DNA of 45,814 nucleotides from Planctomycetes bacterium TMED75 (GTDB lineage Bacteria > Planctomycetota > Phycisphaerae > Phycisphaerales > SM1A02). The notes under the pieces are model-generated. The model was not told where the DNA came from. It saw only the letters and a program-made list of their open reading frames with translations, and searched no databases. The position numbers and the translations under genes were made by a program. Positions 42,060-45,814 of the stretch are shown one piece after another; the first letter of the stretch is position 1; the number at the start of each line of letters is the position of its first letter. The stretch spans positions 29,239 to 75,052 of the forward strand of contig NHEC01000105.1 of assembly GCA_002171655.1 (NCBI GenBank), read 5' to 3'.

Positions 42060-42674
42060 ATGGCTGAACAAGTAGCAACCAACATTACCTGGCACGAAGG
42101 TGAAATCACCCCCGAAATGCGGGCGGTCAACATGGGGCAGAAGGGTGCGACTCTGTGGCTTACCGGTCTCTCCGGAAGTGGCAAGAGCACCGTTGCGGTC
42201 GAGCTGGAGCGAATGCTTCTCTCACGCGGCAAGCATGCTTACCGTCTTGATGGCGACAACATCCGCATGGGTCTCAACAAGAACCTCGGCTTCTCCGCCG
42301 AGGATCGTGCGGAGAACATTCGCCGCATCGGTGAGGTCACCAAACTCTTCGCGGACAGTGGAATGATTTCCATCTCCAGTTTTATTAGCCCCTACAAGGT
42401 CGACCGTGACCAGGTTCGAGCTATTCACGCCGAGGCCGAGATCCCCTTCTTCGAGATCTACGTCGCGTGTCCTCTTGAGGAAGCAGAAAAGCGAGATCCC
42501 AAGGGCCTTTACAAGAAGGCACGTGCTGGCGAGATCAAGGGCTTCACCGGAATCGATGATCCTTATGATGAACCTGAGAAGGCCGAACTGGTCCTTCACA
42601 CGCACGAGCAGACCGTCCAGGAGAGCGCTGAGGCTCTCCTCAAGTTGCTCGAAGACAATGGGATCGTCAGCTGA
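42060..42674 (+). CDS. cysC: Adenylylsulfate kinase (APS kinase)
   Basis: 204 residues. The P-loop is GLSGSGKST (36-44), followed by RLDGDNIRMGLNKNLGFSAEDRAENIRRIGEV. FISPYK (108-113) contains the serine that is phosphorylated in some homologues, and RDPKGLYKKARAGEIKGFTG is the lid region. All these are canonical for APS kinase. It phosphorylates the 3'-OH of APS to give PAPS, the universal sulfuryl donor. The gene follows sat after 62 bases and is followed by a strong terminator, so sat-cysC is a two-gene transcript. Confidence 0.97.
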   Translation: MAEQVATNITWHEGEITPEMRAVNMGQKGATLWLTGLSGSGKSTVAVELERMLLSRGKHAYRLDGDNIRMGLNKNLGFSAEDRAENIRRIGEVTKLFADSGMISISSFISPYKVDRDQVRAIHAEAEIPFFEIYVACPLEEAEKRDPKGLYKKARAGEIKGFTGIDDPYDEPEKAELVLHTHEQTVQESAEALLKLLEDNGIVS

Positions 42675-42736
42675 CAGCTGGATCCGATAACACCAGAACC
42701 CCTGTTCGGACACCCGCGTGTCCACCAGGAATACAG

Positions 42737-42761
42737 CCCCCCTGCTTCGAGGGGGGTTTTT
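42737..42761 (+). terminator. Rho-independent terminator after cysC
   Basis: CCCCCCT and AGGGGGG form a 7-bp GC stem with a GCTTCG loop, followed by five T. It lies about 60 bases after the cysC stop and ends the sulfur block. Confidence 0.92.
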
Positions 42762-42973
42762 AAATGGTATCTACCGGGATTGAAGCCAACTCACCCACAG
42801 TTTTTCGTGTCTATAGTCACCGATAACCTCTATTTGATCGAGTGTTTGTGCTGATCACTCAAGCGCCTCATCAATGATTCCGATGAGACCACCAAGGTAA
42901 TTTGGGAAAGCCCTTCCTGAATGGCAACATCCAACTTGAGCCCGTTCAGTACTGGGCAACATCAACAGCCCTT

Positions 42974-42980
42974 GGAGGAG
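42974..42980 (+). promoter_or_regulatory. Ribosome binding site that sets the beta-helix gene start
   Basis: GGAGGAG lies five bases before the ATG at 42986. The frame also opens at a TTG at 42902, but that start lacks a site and would precede the signal peptide by 28 residues. Confidence 0.8.
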
Positions 42981-42985
42981 ATGGA

Positions 42986-45772
42986 ATGATAGTTCCTTAC
43001 AGAGTTCTTGGACGACACCTGATTGCAATCAGCCTCGCAGCCTGCTTTGTTGGTGGTACGAACACTCTAGCGGGTACGCCATCGATATTGAGCACAGATT
43101 CTGTTGGCTCATTCGGTGAGATAACACGTTTCTCGGCGAATATCCGGTACGCAGGTGACAGTCTTCAACCACGTGTCCTTCTGGATATGAACAAGACCGT
43201 ACGACGCGCCAAGCGACTCGATCCAGGCGAGGTGTTTGCATTCGACATCCGAAGTTCTCGTTTGTCCTTTGACAACATCTCATCGCGTTACCGACGTCAA
43301 CTGGAAGACTCCTGGGGTACTGATGCTCGCACCAAGTATGAGAGTAAGGTCTCTCAGAAAATGGCAGCGGTCATTCGTCAGATCCGCAATCGGGTTCCAG
43401 GCATCAAGATTGGTGTTGTTGGATTCCCCGAGGTCCCCACCAGTTCCTCCACTTCTGGATTCAACCAGAACTATTCAGAACTTCTGTCAGCCGTAGATGT
43501 GTTCCTTCCACGACTGACTGCAGAAAACAGTTCTCCCCTCGGCATGGAATCGCTGATGGCCCTTGCCGGCGATCGACCAATCATGCCCGCGAGCTATCAG
43601 CAGTCTGGTTTCAATGAATCAGCAGCTTCGAATACCGGTGATGCTGGTTCGGAGAACAGTTCTATCTCGGTAGCTGAGATTGAAGCTTTGCTCGATGCAC
43701 TCACCAGTCAGGAAGCCATCAACATGATGCAGACTGCCTGGGGTACGGCTGATTCCACCTGGGACTTCAATGGTGATGGAGTTGTCGGTGGTCAGGATCT
43801 CGCAATTCTGCTCGCCTATCTCGGTAATCTTGGTGAGGAGGCTAACGAAGCTGATGACAACCAGGATTCCGGTGACAGTGACGGCAATACTGATGATGAT
43901 CCGGACATCGATCCTGGTGTTGGTGGAGATTTCGAGGAAGCCGACTCCGGCTCGGATTCTGGGAACGATGAAAACGGAAACGAGTCCGATTCCGAAGCTG
44001 GTGGCGATGAAAGTTCGTCCGGAGATGGTTTCGGCAGTGATCCCAATGAAGCGGGTGGTGATGGTACCGACGTCGGTAATGACCAGAATCAAGTCGATGA
44101 TTCCGGTATCGGAGTCCTGGTACCGGGCTCTGGATTCAATGGGAACTACGGCAACCCCATGCGAGTTGGCAGTTCCGCGTCTCCCGGCTACGGTGCCAAA
44201 TCAATCGCGCGGTGGACGGAATTCCCGTTCATCACCCGAAGCGAAGACTTCTACGTCACGATCAGCGCCTTTCATATGACCGATATCGATCGTGTGGAAT
44301 TCATCCTTAATGGTGGCGAGCCGACTGTCACCCGTGAAGTTCAGCCTCACCCGGAAACCGGATATGCCGAGTACATCGCAAAGATCGATGTTTCGGAACT
44401 TCCCACCGGAATCAACGAGATCCGCGCCATCGTTTATCCCAATCACGGTATTCCCCGAATTCTACAGGGCGCTCATAATGCCCCGGACCTTCACAGGTTG
44501 AACAACGGGAATCAGAGCTTCTGGTTCAATTACGAACCAAGTCCCCGTACGGTCCGAGTTGGTCCCAACTCACAGTTTTCGACCATCGACGAGGCCATCA
44601 GTTCAATGGGTTCATTGATCACTTCGGGTCGCATCGAACTCGAAGCGGGTGAGTACACCTGGTTCAAGACCAATCATTCCAGTCTGAACAACACCGACGA
44701 CAACAAGGTGCTCACAATTTGCGCTGCTCCCGGCGTGACTCGTGACGAAATCATTCTGCGTGGACATACCAGCATGAATGCCGGAGCTAAGTACCTCTCC
44801 ATACATCTGAAAGGCATGACCATCATTGCCGAGCGTCCGGCCGCCAGCAGCTCAAATGGTGTGGTGATCAGGGGAACCGGTGCACACAATAATCGCCTGT
44901 TCGTCGAAGACATCTTCTTCACCAGTCATTCCGACGGTCCGATTCCAGGGTGGGCTTCTTCCGATCTTCCTGAAGTCACCAAGGTGCTCACCAACTGGTC
45001 CGGTGGCATGTGGGTGAAGGACATGGACTTCGAGAACTTTCCGGGTGGTATCAGCACGGTCTATCTTGCGAAGCACACCACCTTCAACCGTTCATCGAAG
45101 GATTGTTGGGGGCAGAGCCCGGGCGCTGTGATCAACTGCTTTGTCGACAAGCATGATCACTACAATGCCGATCACTTGATGCACCCCGACATCATCCACT
45201 TTCATGTGAATGGTGACTTCATCGAGAACCGGATCTTTGCGGACATTACTGCGACCAACGATTACGCACAAATTGGTCATCTCGAATGGGCATCCAAGCT
45301 CAGCAACTTCGCCTTTGCTCGCTGGAAGATCGATGCTCGTTATGCATCGCAGTCACTCAACTTCAATCCAGACTTCGACCACTTGGTCATGACGGACTGC
45401 ACCTTCCGTAGTTGCTCCGTTGACTTCATGAACTTCAACAAGCGCGTGCTGCTGCGCAATCTGCACACGTACAAGTATCGAGGTAATGAAGTATCAAGTA
45501 CTTTCCACCCATCCACTACGATCATCGACAACGTTCACTTCACAGTCGAACATGCTGGTTCTCCTTCTTGGGCCACTCATGGACCGGTGAACTGGGCTGC
45601 ACCATCACCGCCTGCCGGGAGCGCCTCGGACGGTACCGGCCAGTACATTTCCAGTCTTGTGCAGAGTGAATCCGAGCTCACAAGCTGGAGCCTGGGTAAT
45701 CCGAATGCCGATGACCAGACCGATCACTTCTACTACGATCCTGCATTGCTTGATCTGAGGTGGTGGAGGTAA
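42986..45772 (+). CDS. Large secreted protein: N-terminal domain, dockerin-like EF-hand, acidic linker, predicted beta-helix
   Basis: 928 residues. A signal peptide (about 1-30, LIAISLAACFVGGTNTLAG) is followed by an unrecognised domain (35-215) with alternating helix/strand order (KIGVVGFPEV; VDVFLPRLTAE). This could be an enzyme barrel. An EF-hand loop of dockerin type lies at 260-271 (DFNGDGVVGGQD), followed by LAILLAYLG. An acidic linker follows (about 281-375), rich in Asp, Glu, Gly, Ser and Asn. From 378 a beta-sandwich is likely, and from about 520 a right-handed beta-helix (RTVRVGPNSQFSTIDEAIS ... IELEAGEYTW) in the style of polysaccharide lyases. It may bind or cut a polysaccharide outside the cell. 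No catalytic motif is recognised. It follows the sulfation block but has its own transcript. Confidence 0.82.
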   Translation: MIVPYRVLGRHLIAISLAACFVGGTNTLAGTPSILSTDSVGSFGEITRFSANIRYAGDSLQPRVLLDMNKTVRRAKRLDPGEVFAFDIRSSRLSFDNISSRYRRQLEDSWGTDARTKYESKVSQKMAAVIRQIRNRVPGIKIGVVGFPEVPTSSSTSGFNQNYSELLSAVDVFLPRLTAENSSPLGMESLMALAGDRPIMPASYQQSGFNESAASNTGDAGSENSSISVAEIEALLDALTSQEAINMMQTAWGTADSTWDFNGDGVVGGQDLAILLAYLGNLGEEANEADDNQDSGDSDGNTDDDPDIDPGVGGDFEEADSGSDSGNDENGNESDSEAGGDESSSGDGFGSDPNEAGGDGTDVGNDQNQVDDSGIGVLVPGSGFNGNYGNPMRVGSSASPGYGAKSIARWTEFPFITRSEDFYVTISAFHMTDIDRVEFILNGGEPTVTREVQPHPETGYAEYIAKIDVSELPTGINEIRAIVYPNHGIPRILQGAHNAPDLHRLNNGNQSFWFNYEPSPRTVRVGPNSQFSTIDEAISSMGSLITSGRIELEAGEYTWFKTNHSSLNNTDDNKVLTICAAPGVTRDEIILRGHTSMNAGAKYLSIHLKGMTIIAERPAASSSNGVVIRGTGAHNNRLFVEDIFFTSHSDGPIPGWASSDLPEVTKVLTNWSGGMWVKDMDFENFPGGISTVYLAKHTTFNRSSKDCWGQSPGAVINCFVDKHDHYNADHLMHPDIIHFHVNGDFIENRIFADITATNDYAQIGHLEWASKLSNFAFARWKIDARYASQSLNFNPDFDHLVMTDCTFRSCSVDFMNFNKRVLLRNLHTYKYRGNEVSSTFHPSTTIIDNVHFTVEHAGSPSWATHGPVNWAAPSPPAGSASDGTGQYISSLVQSESELTSWSLGNPNADDQTDHFYYDPALLDLRWWR

Positions 45773-45814
45773 GAACTACCTTCCGACTCAATTCCGACCA
45801 CGCTCTGCGAGGCC

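Larger units (their letters stand above)
42675..42985. other. Intergenic stretch between cysC and the beta-helix gene
   Basis: 311 bases. The first 87 bases hold the intrinsic terminator of cysC. The remainder is probably the 5' leader and promoter of the large gene that follows. I see no convincing -35/-10 pair; the best -10-like element is TATAGT at 42812. No riboswitch structure was recognised. The last bases hold the ribosome site GGAGGAG. Confidence 0.6.

Noticed and set aside
42812-42817. TATAGT as a -10 box for the beta-helix gene
   Set aside because: No -35-like element lies at 15-19 bases; the nearest TTGAAG is 26 bases away.
42820-42985. Cyclic di-GMP or other riboswitch before the secreted beta-helix gene
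   Set aside because: The leader lacks the conserved core and paired stems of any riboswitch class I can recognise.

Overview
The window looks like part of the chromosome of a free-living planctomycete, most likely class Phycisphaerae. This is inferred from gene content: a PVC-type CxxCH heme-binding protein, a DUF1080 protein, a MoxR/DUF58/BatA/VWA/DUF4175-like operon, a C-terminal PGxATLLA...RRRRR sorting-type tail, a kelch/sodium-solute symporter fusion, and a large secreted protein with a dockerin-like EF-hand. No phage, insertion sequence, CRISPR array, tRNA or rRNA was seen. The DNA is moderately GC-rich and gene-dense.

Layout. (1) 1-705 is the 3' part of a class I/II aminotransferase. 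(2) 13.9 kb down to 0.7 kb on the minus strand is one eight-gene unit, mostly with 4-base stop/start overlaps: MoxR ATPase, DUF58 protein, BatA-like membrane protein, VWA membrane protein, DUF4175-like coiled-coil membrane protein, Gln-rich secreted protein, secreted alpha/alpha-toroid protein and a secreted beta-rich protein. It looks like an envelope complex. (3) 14.0-17.9 kb holds mutM, a 485-base gene-free AT-rich stretch with a perfect DnaA box, dnaA, and an RNase Z-like hydrolase. The stretch lies between two convergent genes and is an oriC candidate. (4) 18.0-21.8 kb is a signalling island: Hpt, REC-GGDEF, recO, and HDOD with a degenerate GGDEF. (5) 21.8-32.8 kb is mixed housekeeping and envelope genes: M16 peptidase, lipA, cupin, a membrane protein, DUF1080, PVC heme protein, S41 lipoprotein protease, DCC-family protein and a sorting-tail protein, with two strong hairpins. 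(6) 33.0-42.7 kb on the plus strand is a sulfate-activation and sulfation block: kelch-symporter fusion, inositol-monophosphatase-family phosphatase, sulfotransferase-like protein, HAL2/CysQ-type PAP phosphatase, SLC13 permease, then Sat and CysC, closed by a clear intrinsic terminator. (7) 43.0-45.8 kb encodes one large secreted protein with an acidic linker and a predicted beta-helix.

The most coherent functional story is block 6. Sulfate import (SLC13), activation to APS (Sat) and PAPS (CysC), sulfuryl transfer, and removal of the PAP by-product are all encoded side by side, and no reductive sulfate-assimilation gene lies in the window. That suggests a dedicated pathway for sulfating a glycan, lipid or other acceptor. 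The second notable unit is the MoxR-VWA operon, whose downstream secreted partners are uncharacterised. Functions are read from motifs in the translated sequence. No database search was possible.
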